A stretch of DNA of 41,256 nt from Comamonadaceae bacterium CG12_big_fil_rev_8_21_14_0_65_59_15 (lineage in GTDB: Bacteria > Pseudomonadota > Gammaproteobacteria > Burkholderiales > Burkholderiaceae_C), in NCBI GenBank assembly GCA_002786915.1, contig PCUV01000061.1:1-41256 (forward strand). The letters run 5' to 3'. This document shows positions 16,473-25,800 of the stretch, piece by piece. The translations under genes were made by a program, and so were the position numbers. Position 1 is the stretch's first letter. Every line of letters begins with the position of its first letter. The notes under the pieces are model-generated. The model saw only the letters and a program-made list of their open reading frames with translations. It had not been told where the DNA came from and made no database searches.

Positions 16473-16724
16473 ATGCTTGCCTACACCGCCAACCAAGCCA
16501 AAACCCGCTTTGGCGAATTTCTGGATCAGGTTCAGCGTGAGCCCGTGCAGGTGCTCAAACGCGATCGCGTGGTAGGTGTGATGGTCAGTGCGCAAGACTA
16601 TGCCGCCATGCGCAACTTTTACGCCAACCGCTTGCAAAGCACACTGACGCAAAACGCCAGCCAAGCCGCAGCGCTTGGGTTGACCGAAGCGGATGTCAAC
16701 CGCCTGCTGGCCGACGGAAGCTGA
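16473..16724 (+). CDS. type II antitoxin, Phd/YefM family
   Basis: 83 residues. The N-terminus MLAYTANQAKTRFGEFLDQV and the following VQVLKRDRVVGVMVSAQDY are the dimerising DNA-binding core of Phd/YefM antitoxins. The C-terminal tail (about 55-83) is Ala/Gln-rich and would wrap the toxin. It lies 38 bases before a PIN-domain gene on the same strand, an unusual but known antitoxin pairing. It should neutralise the toxin and repress the operon. The pair sits between gcdH and the CoA-transferase gene and splits an otherwise logical metabolic pair. Confidence 0.85.
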   Translation: MLAYTANQAKTRFGEFLDQVQREPVQVLKRDRVVGVMVSAQDYAAMRNFYANRLQSTLTQNASQAAALGLTEADVNRLLADGS

Positions 16725-16762
16725 ATAGCTTAAGTCGTGAGGTGCAATCCTGACCGCGCCCT

Positions 16763-17203
16763 ATGCCCACCTTACCCCTGCTGCGCGTTGTGCTCGACAC
16801 CAATGTCTGGCTCAGTGCTGCGCTCTCGCCGCAAGGCGCTCCGGCGCAGGTGGTACAGCGGGTGCTGCTGCAAGGCGTGGCGGTGTTCAGCGACGCCACG
16901 TTTGCCGAGTTGCAGACCCGGCTGTGGAAACCCAAGTTTGACCGTTACCTGAGCCTGGACGTGCGCCATGCCATCCTGCGCGACGCACGCGCCGCCGCGC
17001 TGTGGGTGGATATCGCACCAGACTTGGCGACACAGCATTGGAGCCGCGACGCAGACGACGATGCCTTCATTCGGACCGCGCTGGCAGCACAAGCATCTTG
17101 GTTGGTGAGCGGAGACGATGACCTGCTGAGCCTGCCGTCGATCACCGGCCTGACGATTTTGAGTCCCACCCACGCGCTGCTGCGCTGGGCCAAGGCTGAC
17201 TAA
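16763..17203 (+). CDS. PIN-domain toxin (putative RNase, VapC-like)
   Basis: 146 residues of the 'putative toxin-antitoxin system toxin component, PIN family' type. The acidic active-site residues are visible in order: VVLDTNVW (Asp then Asn), FAELQTRLW (Glu), SRDADDDAF (Asp) and VSGDDDLLSL (Asp). These bind Mg2+ for single-strand RNA cleavage. No signal peptide or membrane segment is present. It follows the Phd-like antitoxin. The stop is 19 bases before the CoA-transferase start, so read-through from the TA promoter into that gene is possible. The RNA target is unknown. Confidence 0.85.
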   Translation: MPTLPLLRVVLDTNVWLSAALSPQGAPAQVVQRVLLQGVAVFSDATFAELQTRLWKPKFDRYLSLDVRHAILRDARAAALWVDIAPDLATQHWSRDADDDAFIRTALAAQASWLVSGDDDLLSLPSITGLTILSPTHALLRWAKAD

Positions 17204-17222
17204 GCTCCTTTGATTTCCCACC

Positions 17223-18548
17223 ATGACACACCCGTCCACCCCACCCGCCGCCCTCTCCCACCTCAAGGTGCTCGACCTCTCGCGTGTGCTGGCTGGCCCC
17301 TGGGCCACGCAAATGCTGGCCGACCTGGGCGCGGACGTGATCAAGGTCGAGCGCCCCGGCGCAGGCGATGACACGCGCAGTTGGGGCCCACCCTTCTTGC
17401 AGGATGCCGACGGCAACAACACCGATCAGGCCACCTACTTCACCGCCTGCAACCGCAACAAACGCGCCATCACGCTGGACATCGCCCAGCCCGAAGGCCA
17501 GGCGCTGATCAAACAACTGGCCGTACAGTCTGACGTGCTGGTGGAAAACTTCAAGGTCGGTGGCCTGAAGGCCTACGGGCTGGATTTTGAAAGCCTCAAA
17601 GCCATCAACCCGCGCCTGATCTACTGCTCGGTCACCGGCTTTGGCCACAGCGGCCCGTACGCCGAGCGCGCCGGTTACGACCTGATGATGCAGGCCATGA
17701 GCGGACTGATGAGCATCACCGGCCACGCCGACAGCCAGCCCGGCGGCGGCCCGCTGCGCATGGGGGTGGCGCTGATCGACGTGCTGACCGGCTTGTACGC
17801 CTGTAGCGCCATCCTGGCGGCGGTGGAAGCGCGCCACCACACCGGCTGCGGCCAACACATTGACATGGCACTGCTGGACGTGGCCATGGCGGCGCTGGCC
17901 AATCAGGCGGCGGGCTACCTCAATACCGGCAAAGTGCCGCAGCGCCAGGGCAACACCCACCCCAGCCTGGCACCGTACCAGACGCTGGCAACGCTTGACG
18001 GCCAAATGCTGCTGGCCGTGGGCAACAACGGTCAGTTTGCGCGCCTGTGCGCGGCGCTGGGCCAGAGCGGCTGGGCGGCAGACGCGCGCTTTGCCAGCAA
18101 CACTCTGCGCGTGCAACACCGCGCTGAATTGGCCGCGCTGCTGGAGGGTGTGACGTGCAGCCAACCTACCGCGCATTGGGTCACGCTGCTGGAAGACAAA
18201 GCCGTGCCCTGCGGACCGATCAACGACTTGGCCCAGGCCTTTGCCGAACCTCAGGTGGCGGCACGCGAACTGGTGGTGACGCAGACCTCTTATCAGCCCA
18301 ATAGGGATGCAGCGCCCGTAGGGCAAATGCAAACAGTTACACGTTTTGAAGCAAACCAGACCAAGGTTCAACCCGCTACAGTGTCCACCGTGGTGCGCAC
18401 CGTGGCCAGCCCACTGCGCCTGCAATCCACTCCGCCGGTGCTGCGCCGCGCTCCACCCACTTTGGGCGAGCACACCGACGAGGTGCTGGCAGAATTGGGG
18501 CTGGATGCCCAGCAAATGGCCGGTCTACGCAGCCGCAACATCATTTGA
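17223..18548 (+). CDS. family III (CaiB/BaiF) CoA-transferase, probably glutarate-related
   Basis: 441 residues. Family III signatures: VLDLSRVLAGPWATQMLADLGADVIKVE at the N-terminus, NRNKRAITLD, LIYCSVTGFG, and the nucleophile-bearing HIDMALLD with Asp219. The C-terminus is RRAPPTLGEHTDEVL. These enzymes move CoA between carboxylic acids through an aspartyl-CoA anhydride. Its closeness to gcdH and the LysR gene suggests succinyl-CoA:glutarate CoA-transfer, which supplies GcdH from free glutarate. The usual length is about 400; about 35 extra residues (near 355-390, encoded around 18287-18383) form a lower-GC patch that looks inserted. The exact acids are inferred from the neighbours. Confidence 0.85.
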   Translation: MTHPSTPPAALSHLKVLDLSRVLAGPWATQMLADLGADVIKVERPGAGDDTRSWGPPFLQDADGNNTDQATYFTACNRNKRAITLDIAQPEGQALIKQLAVQSDVLVENFKVGGLKAYGLDFESLKAINPRLIYCSVTGFGHSGPYAERAGYDLMMQAMSGLMSITGHADSQPGGGPLRMGVALIDVLTGLYACSAILAAVEARHHTGCGQHIDMALLDVAMAALANQAAGYLNTGKVPQRQGNTHPSLAPYQTLATLDGQMLLAVGNNGQFARLCAALGQSGWAADARFASNTLRVQHRAELAALLEGVTCSQPTAHWVTLLEDKAVPCGPINDLAQAFAEPQVAARELVVTQTSYQPNRDAAPVGQMQTVTRFEANQTKVQPATVSTVVRTVASPLRLQSTPPVLRRAPPTLGEHTDEVLAELGLDAQQMAGLRSRNII

Positions 18549-18632
18549 GAATCCAACGGCATCCCCCAGGGAGATGCCATGCACACAACCGAGCGTTGTT
18601 ACAAGATCACCGCGCTGCTGGGGCGCGATTCG

Positions 18633-18788
18633 CAATTCATTCCATTGGCAGAAGAAAGTGGATTGATCGTACCCATCGGACGTTGGGTGTTGGAGGCAGC
18701 ATGCGCACAACTCAAATCATGGAGTCAGCATGAACACACCGGCAGGCTCGCTTTGTCGGTCAACGTAAGTGCGCGCCATCTGCCGACC
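18633..18788 (+). pseudogene. EAL-domain (c-di-GMP phosphodiesterase) fragment
   Basis: About 52 residues match the middle of an EAL domain: [29 protein letters not shown] and [10 protein letters not shown]. The preceding codons back to 18579 do not look like the family. The catalytic EAL motif and everything after VSARHL are missing; the frame stops at 18807-18809. It is a decayed remnant of a GGDEF-EAL gene lost between the CoA-transferase and the DMT exporter. Its open frame happens to overlap the exporter ATG (TGATG). Confidence 0.75.
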
Positions 18789-18808
18789 AGCGCACGGATA
18801 ATCGCCTG

Positions 18809-19816
18809 ATGCCCACCGGACCTCGCCCTTTTTTCCACCGCTTTTCCCCACGCACCGTCGGGCTGGCCGCGGCCGGGGTGACGGTGCTGATCTGGACGTC
18901 GTTTATCCTGATTGCCCGGGCCAGCGCCGACCCTGCGCGCGCGCCCACGCTGACCCCGTTTGACATTGCTTTTTGCCGCATCGTCGGCGCGGCGCTGATC
19001 CTGCTGCCGTGGGGCGCGTGGCTGGTGCGCCGCGACCGCGCACAAGGGCGGCACGACGCTTCGTGGCTGGGCGTGTCGCCGCTGCCTATGCACATCACGG
19101 TGCGTACCGGTTTTTTTGGCGGACTGCTTTACGCCACGCTGGTGTACAGCGGCTTTGCCCACGCCCCGGCGCTACACGCCAGCGTGTTGCTGCCAGGCAG
19201 CCTGCCGCTGTGGACGGCGCTGCTGGCGTGGTGGCTGCTGGGTGAGCGCATCACGTCGGCGCGCCTGGCCGGTCTGGCGCTGATCGTGCTGGGCGACGCG
19301 CTGGTGGGCGGGGCCAGCTTGCTGCGCGCTTTTGACGGCGGCACGGTCTGGCAGGGCGACCTGTTGTTCATGGCAGGTGCCATGAGCTGGGCCAGCTACA
19401 GCGTGCTAGCGCGCCACCACGCGCTGGACGCGGTGCGTGCCACCATCGCCATCACCACCTTTGCCGCGCTCACCTATCTGCCCGGCTACACGCTGCTGGC
19501 CAGCCTGGGGCTGGTGCAGTCCAAGCTGCTGCAAGCACCCTGGCGCGACCTGTTGTGGCAGGCGGCGTTTCAGGGCTGGGGCTCGGTGGTGATCTCTGGC
19601 ATCACCTTCACGCAGATGATTCGCTACTTTGGCCCGGTACGCTCGACCATGATCACCGCGCTGGTGCCGGGCCTGTCGGCGCTGGGCGCGGTGTGGCTGC
19701 TGGGTGAACCGATGCAATGGAACCTGGCCTTTGGCCTGCTGGCGGTCACCGGTGGCATTCTGTTTGGCGTACTGGCCGCAGTACCCCGTCAGGCTGTGCT
19801 GAAGGTTGCATCATGA
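18809..19816 (+). CDS. DMT-superfamily (EamA) inner-membrane transporter
   Basis: 335 residues with about ten hydrophobic segments forming two EamA repeats. Repeat 1 starts near TVGLAAAGVTVLIWTSFILIA and repeat 2 near GDLLFMAGAMSWASYSVLA. The highly hydrophobic C-terminus ends in a short basic tail. DMT proteins of this type export amino acids or other small metabolites; the substrate cannot be read from the sequence. Its stop overlaps the tsaB ATG (ATGA, 19813-19816), so it is translationally coupled to tsaB-rimI. The ribosome-binding site is weak. Confidence 0.85.
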   Translation: MPTGPRPFFHRFSPRTVGLAAAGVTVLIWTSFILIARASADPARAPTLTPFDIAFCRIVGAALILLPWGAWLVRRDRAQGRHDASWLGVSPLPMHITVRTGFFGGLLYATLVYSGFAHAPALHASVLLPGSLPLWTALLAWWLLGERITSARLAGLALIVLGDALVGGASLLRAFDGGTVWQGDLLFMAGAMSWASYSVLARHHALDAVRATIAITTFAALTYLPGYTLLASLGLVQSKLLQAPWRDLLWQAAFQGWGSVVISGITFTQMIRYFGPVRSTMITALVPGLSALGAVWLLGEPMQWNLAFGLLAVTGGILFGVLAAVPRQAVLKVAS

Positions 19817-20517
19817 ACTTGCTGGCCTTTGACACCAGTACCGAACACATGTTGATCGCGCTGCAGCGCTGTGGTGTAGTCACGCCGTGGCAGTTTGACG
19901 GTGTGGGTGGCGCGCAAAGCTCCACGCAACTGATCCCGTCCATTCAACGCCTGATGGCGCAAGCCGACCTGCGCTTTGACCAGCTTGACGCGATTGTTTT
20001 TGGCGCCGGCCCGGGCGCCTTTACCGGGCTGCGCACCGCCTGCGCGGTGGCGCAGGGGCTGGCGTTTGGTGCGGGCGTGCCGGTGTTGCCGGTGGACACC
20101 TTACTGGCCGTGGCCGAAGACGCACGCCACCGGCTGGCCAGCAACGGGCCACTGGCGGTGACGGCGCTGCTGGACGCGCGCATGGACGAACTGTACGCTG
20201 CGAGCTATTTTTATGAGAGTGAACTATGGAAGCAGATCAAGGGCTATAAGCTGATAAAGCCTGAAGAATTGGTGTGGGATGGACGCAGTACGCTGGCTGG
20301 CAACGTGTTCACCAGCTATGCCAAGCGCCTGCCCAGCACAGGCGCACAGCCATGCGTGGCGCTGCCCACCGCAGCCGCCCTGCTACGCCTGGCTCCCGCG
20401 TTGCTGGCGGCGGGTAGCGCAGTGCCAGCGGCGCAGGCGCTGCCGCATTACGTGCGTGACAAAGTGGCGCAAACCACGGCCGAGCGCCAGGCACTGAAAA
20501 ACGCTCTCCAGCCATGA
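19813..20517 (+). CDS. tsaB: tRNA t6A biosynthesis protein TsaB
   Basis: 234 residues; the ATG overlaps the exporter stop. N-terminal ASKHA phosphate motif (LLAFDTSTE) and the strongly conserved GAGPGAFTGLRTACAVAQGL identify TsaB. With TsaD and TsaE it transfers the threonylcarbamoyl group to A37 of ANN-decoding tRNAs, an essential cytoplasmic reaction. The C-terminal part varies, and codons 131-155 (about 20203-20280) are AT-richer than the rest without an evident change in length. The stop overlaps rimI (ATGA, 20514-20517), the common tsaB-rimI arrangement. Confidence 0.95.
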   Translation: MNLLAFDTSTEHMLIALQRCGVVTPWQFDGVGGAQSSTQLIPSIQRLMAQADLRFDQLDAIVFGAGPGAFTGLRTACAVAQGLAFGAGVPVLPVDTLLAVAEDARHRLASNGPLAVTALLDARMDELYAASYFYESELWKQIKGYKLIKPEELVWDGRSTLAGNVFTSYAKRLPSTGAQPCVALPTAAALLRLAPALLAAGSAVPAAQALPHYVRDKVAQTTAERQALKNALQP

Positions 20518-20981
20518 ACGCCCGCCTGCAAACCATCGAAGCCACATTTGAGCCCATGACTGAAGCGGCGCTGGATGCCGTGCTGGCGGTCGAAAACCAG
20601 GCCTACCCGCACCCCTGGCAACGCCAGCATTTCAGCGACTGTCTAGCCAGTGGTTACCAGGCGCAGTTGCTGATGGCCGGTGACATTTTGCTGGGCTATT
20701 TTGTGGCGATGAAAGGGTTCGAAGAGGTACATCTGCTGAATCTGGCGGTGGCGCCCAATTACCAGCGCCACGGCTGGGCGCAGGTGCTGCTCGACGCCTT
20801 GCAGATCTGGGCGCGTGGCCAGGGCATGCAATGGATCTGGCTGGAAGCACGCGCCAGCAACACGCGCGCCATCCACGTGTACAAGGCGCACGGATTTCGC
20901 CATGTGAGTCTGCGCAAGGGCTATTACCCCACTGACAACGGCGCGCGTGAGGACGCCGTGATGATGTGCTGCAAGCTGTGA
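20514..20981 (+). CDS. rimI: ribosomal protein S18-alanine N-acetyltransferase
   Basis: 155 residues, GNAT fold. The acetyl-CoA-binding loop is in VAPNYQRHGWAQVLLDAL (Q-x2-x-G-x-A pattern), followed by WLEARASNTRAIHVYKAHGF and RKGYYPT, which are typical RimI phrases. It acetylates the N-terminal alanine of S18, and possibly other proteins. Translation is coupled to tsaB by a four-base overlap. The UDG gene starts ten bases after its stop, so tsaB, rimI and UDG are probably one transcript with the exporter. Confidence 0.93.
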   Translation: MNARLQTIEATFEPMTEAALDAVLAVENQAYPHPWQRQHFSDCLASGYQAQLLMAGDILLGYFVAMKGFEEVHLLNLAVAPNYQRHGWAQVLLDALQIWARGQGMQWIWLEARASNTRAIHVYKAHGFRHVSLRKGYYPTDNGAREDAVMMCCKL

Positions 20982-20991
20982 GAATGGCACT

Positions 20992-21912
20992 ATGAGCCTT
21001 AATCTGGACCCCCGTCAACGCGCCATGCTGGCCGAGATGGGCGTGCGCGTGTGGATGCCCGCCGCGGTAGATGACGCTGCACCGCTGACGGTTGCGCGCG
21101 CTGCAACTGACGCATCGGGCGGACCAACGGCTGCGTCAACATCAGCCGCAGTAGCAACAACCACGGTTTTGAACGCGCCCGCACAACCAGCGCGTCCTGC
21201 GCAAACCGCTGCTGGCCTACAGGTGCCAGCGCATACGCTTGCCCTTGCAACAAGCCCCGCCCTGGCACCCGCGTCCATTGCCGTCTGTCAGGACGGGACG
21301 GATGCAAGTGCCCTGCGCGAAGCCATCGCGGCATGCCAGGCCTGCGCGCAGGGCCGGGGGCGCAAGGCCGCAGTGTTGCCCTGCCTGACACCCGGCCAGC
21401 AAGCCGATTGGATGGTGGTGGGTGACAGCCCAGACGACGCGCAGGAACGCGCAGGCGCGGCCTTTGTGGGCGACGTCGGCCTGTTGCTCGACAACATGCT
21501 CAAGGCGGTGGGGGTGCGGCGCTGCCAGCCTGACGTGCAAGCAGACCCCGCCACCTGCGCTCACCTGGCGCTGGCACTTAAATGCCGCCCCGCCTTGCCT
21601 GCGGCCCCGCAGCGTGACGCGCTGGATACCTGCGCACACTATCTGCGCCAGGAAATTGCCTTGGTCAAGCCCAAGGTGATCGTTTCCATGGGGCGCCAAG
21701 CCATGCAGGTGTTACTCAGTGAAGATCATCCACAGGGCCTGAAACTGCCGCTGGGCAAGCTGCGCGGGCGGGTGTGGCATTACCAGGGGGTGCCGGTGGT
21801 GGTTTCGTACCCGCCGTCTTACCTGCTACTCAACCCACAGGACAAGGCACGCGCCTGGGAAGACCTGTGCCTGGCCGCCGACGTGGCGCAGGGCAAATTG
21901 CCCGCCCACTGA
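20992..21912 (+). CDS. uracil-DNA glycosylase superfamily protein (family 4-like, atypical motifs)
   Basis: 306 residues. Residues 1-100 are Ala/Thr/Pro-rich and low in complexity. The UDG fold follows: Fe-S cysteines in CQAC, LKCRP and DTCAHYL; motif 1 in WMVVGDSP with FVGDVGLLLDNML; and motif 2 in VVVSYPPSYLLLNP. Family 4 normally has GEAPG and a His in HPSxL; here these read GDSPD and PPSYL, so both active-site motifs are changed. It may have reduced or altered glycosylase activity, or act as a DNA-binding paralogue. Location downstream of tsaB-rimI is common in Burkholderiales. Confidence 0.85.
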   Translation: MSLNLDPRQRAMLAEMGVRVWMPAAVDDAAPLTVARAATDASGGPTAASTSAAVATTTVLNAPAQPARPAQTAAGLQVPAHTLALATSPALAPASIAVCQDGTDASALREAIAACQACAQGRGRKAAVLPCLTPGQQADWMVVGDSPDDAQERAGAAFVGDVGLLLDNMLKAVGVRRCQPDVQADPATCAHLALALKCRPALPAAPQRDALDTCAHYLRQEIALVKPKVIVSMGRQAMQVLLSEDHPQGLKLPLGKLRGRVWHYQGVPVVVSYPPSYLLLNPQDKARAWEDLCLAADVAQGKLPAH

Positions 21913-21922
21913 ACCGCTGCGT

Positions 21923-22873
21923 TCAGGGCTTTGTCACCGCCAGGTGATCCAGGTCCGGGCGTTTGTACGGGTCCACGTGCGTCATCAGGTTAAGCACCCG
22001 GTGGTGCTGCATCACGCGCTGGCGCGCCAGCACGGCAATGTCGTGACCCTGCTCCACGCTCAGGTCGGCGGGCACTTCCAGGTGCGCATCAACCACGATC
22101 ATGTCGCCCATCTTGCGCGTGCGCACGTCGTGCACACCGCTCACACCCGGTGTGCCCAACAGTGTGGCGCGGATCGCCTGCACCTCGGCGTCGTCCACCG
22201 CACGGTCCATCAGGTCGTGCATCGCGTCCCAGCCAAAGCTCCAGCCCATGCGGGTGATCATGAAGCCCACAATGGCCGCCGCAATTGGGTCCAGAATGGG
22301 GTAGCCCAGCAGGTTGCCGATGATGCCCACCCCCACCACCAGCGACGATGCGGCGTCAGAGCGCGCGTGCCAGGCGTTGGCCACCAGCATGCTGCTCTTG
22401 ACTTTTTTGGCCACCGTCAGCATGTAGCGGAACAACAGTTCTTTGGCCACCAGCGCAACCCCCGCCACCCACAGGGCGGTCACATGCACGGTGGGTATCA
22501 GCTCGGGTGCCTGCAACTTGTGCGCCGCCGCCCACAACATGCCCAGGCCCACCGCCAACAGCAACAAGCCCAGCACCAGCGAGGCCGCTGTCTCGTAACG
22601 CTGATGCCCGTAGGGGTGATCCTGATCGGCATCTTTTTGGCTGTGCCGGTTGGCCAGCAACACCACAAAGTCGGCCACCAGGTCGGACAGCGAATGGATG
22701 CCGTCGGCAATCAGCGCCTGCGATTTGCTCAGCACCCCCACCGCAATCTGCGCGCTGGACAACACCACGTTGACACCTACGCTGACCCAGGTGCTGCGCG
22801 CAGCGGCGTGCGCGCGCTCGGCCACGGTGTAGGCGGTGTCTTCGCTGTCTTCGCGGAAATCAGGTGGGTTCAT
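21923..22873 (-). CDS. cation diffusion facilitator (CDF) metal transporter
   Basis: 316 residues. Six predicted membrane segments carry the CDF metal-site motifs DGIHSLSDLVAD (helix 2) and HARSDAASS (helix 5). A cytoplasmic ferredoxin-like C-terminal domain has VHDVRTRKMGDMIVVDAHLEV. These proton antiporters export Zn2+, Fe2+, Co2+, Cd2+ or Mn2+ from the cytoplasm; the site looks FieF/MamM-like, with Asp and His ligands rather than a Zn-specific loop. It starts ten bases after the hybrid kinase stop on the same strand and is thus likely the last gene of the signalling operon. Which metal it exports is not resolved. Confidence 0.88.
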   Translation of the reverse strand: MNPPDFREDSEDTAYTVAERAHAAARSTWVSVGVNVVLSSAQIAVGVLSKSQALIADGIHSLSDLVADFVVLLANRHSQKDADQDHPYGHQRYETAASLVLGLLLLAVGLGMLWAAAHKLQAPELIPTVHVTALWVAGVALVAKELLFRYMLTVAKKVKSSMLVANAWHARSDAASSLVVGVGIIGNLLGYPILDPIAAAIVGFMITRMGWSFGWDAMHDLMDRAVDDAEVQAIRATLLGTPGVSGVHDVRTRKMGDMIVVDAHLEVPADLSVEQGHDIAVLARQRVMQHHRVLNLMTHVDPYKRPDLDHLAVTKP

Positions 22874-22882
22874 GATGGCAGC

Positions 22883-25800
22883 TTACCACTGGCGTGCGTC
22901 CAAGGCAGATGTCAGCTCGAGCAGGTAGCGTTCAAGGTCATCGGCTAGCGCAACACACAGCGCACTGTCGTCAGAACTGTCTTCCAGTTGCTGGGCTATG
23001 GCCATCGTGCGTGCGGCACCAAACACACCCACCATGCCACGCAAGGCGTGCGCGGCCCGACGCAGCGCCAGGGCATCTTTATTGACCAGGGCGTCGCGGA
23101 TGCGCTGTAATTGCTGCGGCGCGTCCGACTGGTATAGGCCCACCAGTTCGTCGTACAAGGCGCGGTCGTCACCAATGGTCTGGCGCAGCGCGTCAAAGTC
23201 TGCCACTGGCAGCGATGGCGCCACCGATGCCGGGGTGGCTGATGCAAGCGCTGCATCTTGCGGCAACACCAACTGCAGCTCATGCCACAGCGCGGCCAGC
23301 GCCAAGGGTTTGGACACATAACCGTCCATACCGTGCGCCAGGCATTCCTCGCGCGCGCCCGCCATCGCGTGCGCCGTCATGGCGATGATGGGCGTATGAC
23401 CGCCACGGTCTTTTTCCAGAGCGCGAATCTGCGCTGTCGCCTCATAGCCGTTCATGAGCGGCATGTCCACGTCCATCAACACGGCGTCAAAGCGCTGTTG
23501 CTGCCACAGTTGCACAGCCTCCTGGCCATTGTTGGCAATCTGTAATTGATGCCCCTGCTTGCCCAATAGGATGCTGGCCAGACGTTGATTGACGGCGTTG
23601 TCTTCGGCCAGCAACAGGCTCAACGGCCGTTGCGCAGGAACCTGTTGCTGGCGGTCTTCACGCAAGGTATGCCGCGTCAAAACGTCGGTCGTGTCGCCGG
23701 GTGCCCCCAACGTGGTCATGATGGCGTCCAGCAAATCAGAGGCCACCACCGGCTTGGTCAGGTACGCCGCCAAGCCAAGATCACGACAGCGCTGCACGTC
23801 ACCACGCTGAGCTTGTGATGTGAGCATCATGATGGGGGCCACGCCAATGGCTTGTTGCTTCATTTTTTGCGCCAGCGTGAAGCCATCCATGTCTGGCATC
23901 TGGACGTCGAGCAACGCCAGCGCAAATGGCTGGCCAGCTTGCGCGGCACGGTTGATCTCCAGCAGCGCCTGTTCTGCACTGGCCACCGCCACCGGGCGCA
24001 TTCGCCAGTGCTGCAACAATTCCACCAGCAGATGGCGGTTGGTTTCATTGTCGTCCACCGCCAGTACTGGCAGGCCGACAATGCACCCGTCTTTGCGGTA
24101 GCTCTGCACATCCACGCCCTTGGCCAGCGGCAGCTCCAGGCTGAAATAAAACTCGCTGCCCTGACCCGACGCGCTGTTGAGCAAAATCTTGCCCCCCATC
24201 AGGCTGACCAACTGGGCCGAAATGGTCAAGCCCAGCCCGGTACCACCGTATTGGCGCGTGGTGCTGGTGTCGGCCTGTGAAAAGGATTCAAAAATAGCGT
24301 CGAACTTGTCTGGCGCAATCCCAATACCGGTGTCGCGCACGGCAAAGCGCAGTCGCGTCGCGGCAGCCGTCGCGGACGCTTCACAACGCACCGACAGCTC
24401 GACCTCACCACGCTCGGTGAACTTGATGGCGTTGCCCAACAGGTTGACCATCACCTGGCGCAAGCGCCCGGGGTCGCCCATGACCCGATCGGGCACATCA
24501 GGGGCAATGTGCAGCAGCAATTCAAGCCCCTTGTCGTGGGCGCGCGTGGCCAGCGCCTTCATGGTGTCGCGCAACATCGACTCAAGCGAAAACGCGATCA
24601 CCTCAATCGACAATTTGCCCGACTCGATCTTGGAAAAGTCCAGAATGTCGTTGATGATGGTCAGCAAGGCGTCGGCGGAGGATTTGACCAACCCGACGTA
24701 TTCACGCTGGTCGGACGTGAGGTTGGTCTCCAGGGCCAGCTGCGTCATGCCAATGATGCCGTTCATGGGGGTACGGAGTTCATGGCTCATGTTGGCCAGA
24801 AAATCGCTCTTGACCTGCGCCGCGCGTTCGGCCGTTTCACGCGCTTGCTGCATCTGCTGCTCGGTCTGCTTGCGCACCGAAATATCAGTAAAAGCAACCA
24901 CGACAGATGCGACGCGCCCGGTCTCATTGCGCACAGCCCGGCACGACAGTGCCACCGGAAACGCGGTCCCGTCGCGCCGCACAAACACCTGGTCATCGAG
25001 CATGGCGTGCCCATGCGCCAGCACGGCATGCGAGATCGGGCAGTCGGCCTCTGCCAAGAGGCTGCCATCCGGGCGTTGCTGATGGATCACCGGGTGCAGG
25101 CGCTTGCCTATCAGCTGCTCGCGCGGCCAGCCCAGCAAGCGCTCTGCCTCTGCATTCAGATAAACACAGCAGCCATGCCCGTCTTGCACGTACAGACCTT
25201 CGCCCAGCGTTTCAGTAATTTGCTCGTAAAACGCACGCTGGTCGGCCAGCCGGGCGTCGGCTTGCACCTTGTCGGTAACGTCGGTGCGAATCGACACATA
25301 GCGCACCACTTTGCCGGCGTCATCCCGAAACGGCACGATGGTGGAGTCCACCCAATAGTGGCTGCCGTCCTTGCAGCGATTGCGCACCAGACCGCGCCAG
25401 ACCTGACCGTGGCCAATCGTGGACCACATGGTTCTGAAAAATTCAGCCGAGTGGTAACCCGAATTCAGAATGCGATGATCCTGCCCGACGAGTTCCTGGC
25501 GACTGTACTGACTGATCTCGGTAAATTTGGCGTTGATGTCGATGATCTTGCCGCTGCGGTCGGCCACGCTGACGATGGAATGCTGGTCTAGCGCGTATTT
25601 TTGAAATTCCAGCTCGCGCAGCGAATCGGTCAGGGTGCGCCGCGCGCGCTGTAGCGCCAACAGCGCCCACGCCACGTACAACAGCAAAGCGGCAGCCAGC
25701 GTCGCCAGCGCCAGGCGGTAGCGGTCAGCACGCACCTGGCGCTGGGTAAACTGAGCTCCATAAGCGTTGAACATGGCACTGCCTTCGGTATCAGTGGCCG

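Noticed and set aside
17142..18515. 457-residue frame antisense to the CoA-transferase
   Set aside because: Composition (His, Gln, Arg, Ala-rich) is that of a reverse-strand shadow; the + strand protein is clearly real.
18579..18809. intact small EAL-type protein
   Set aside because: Lacks the EAL catalytic motif and most of the domain, and the first 18 residues are unrelated; called a fragment instead.
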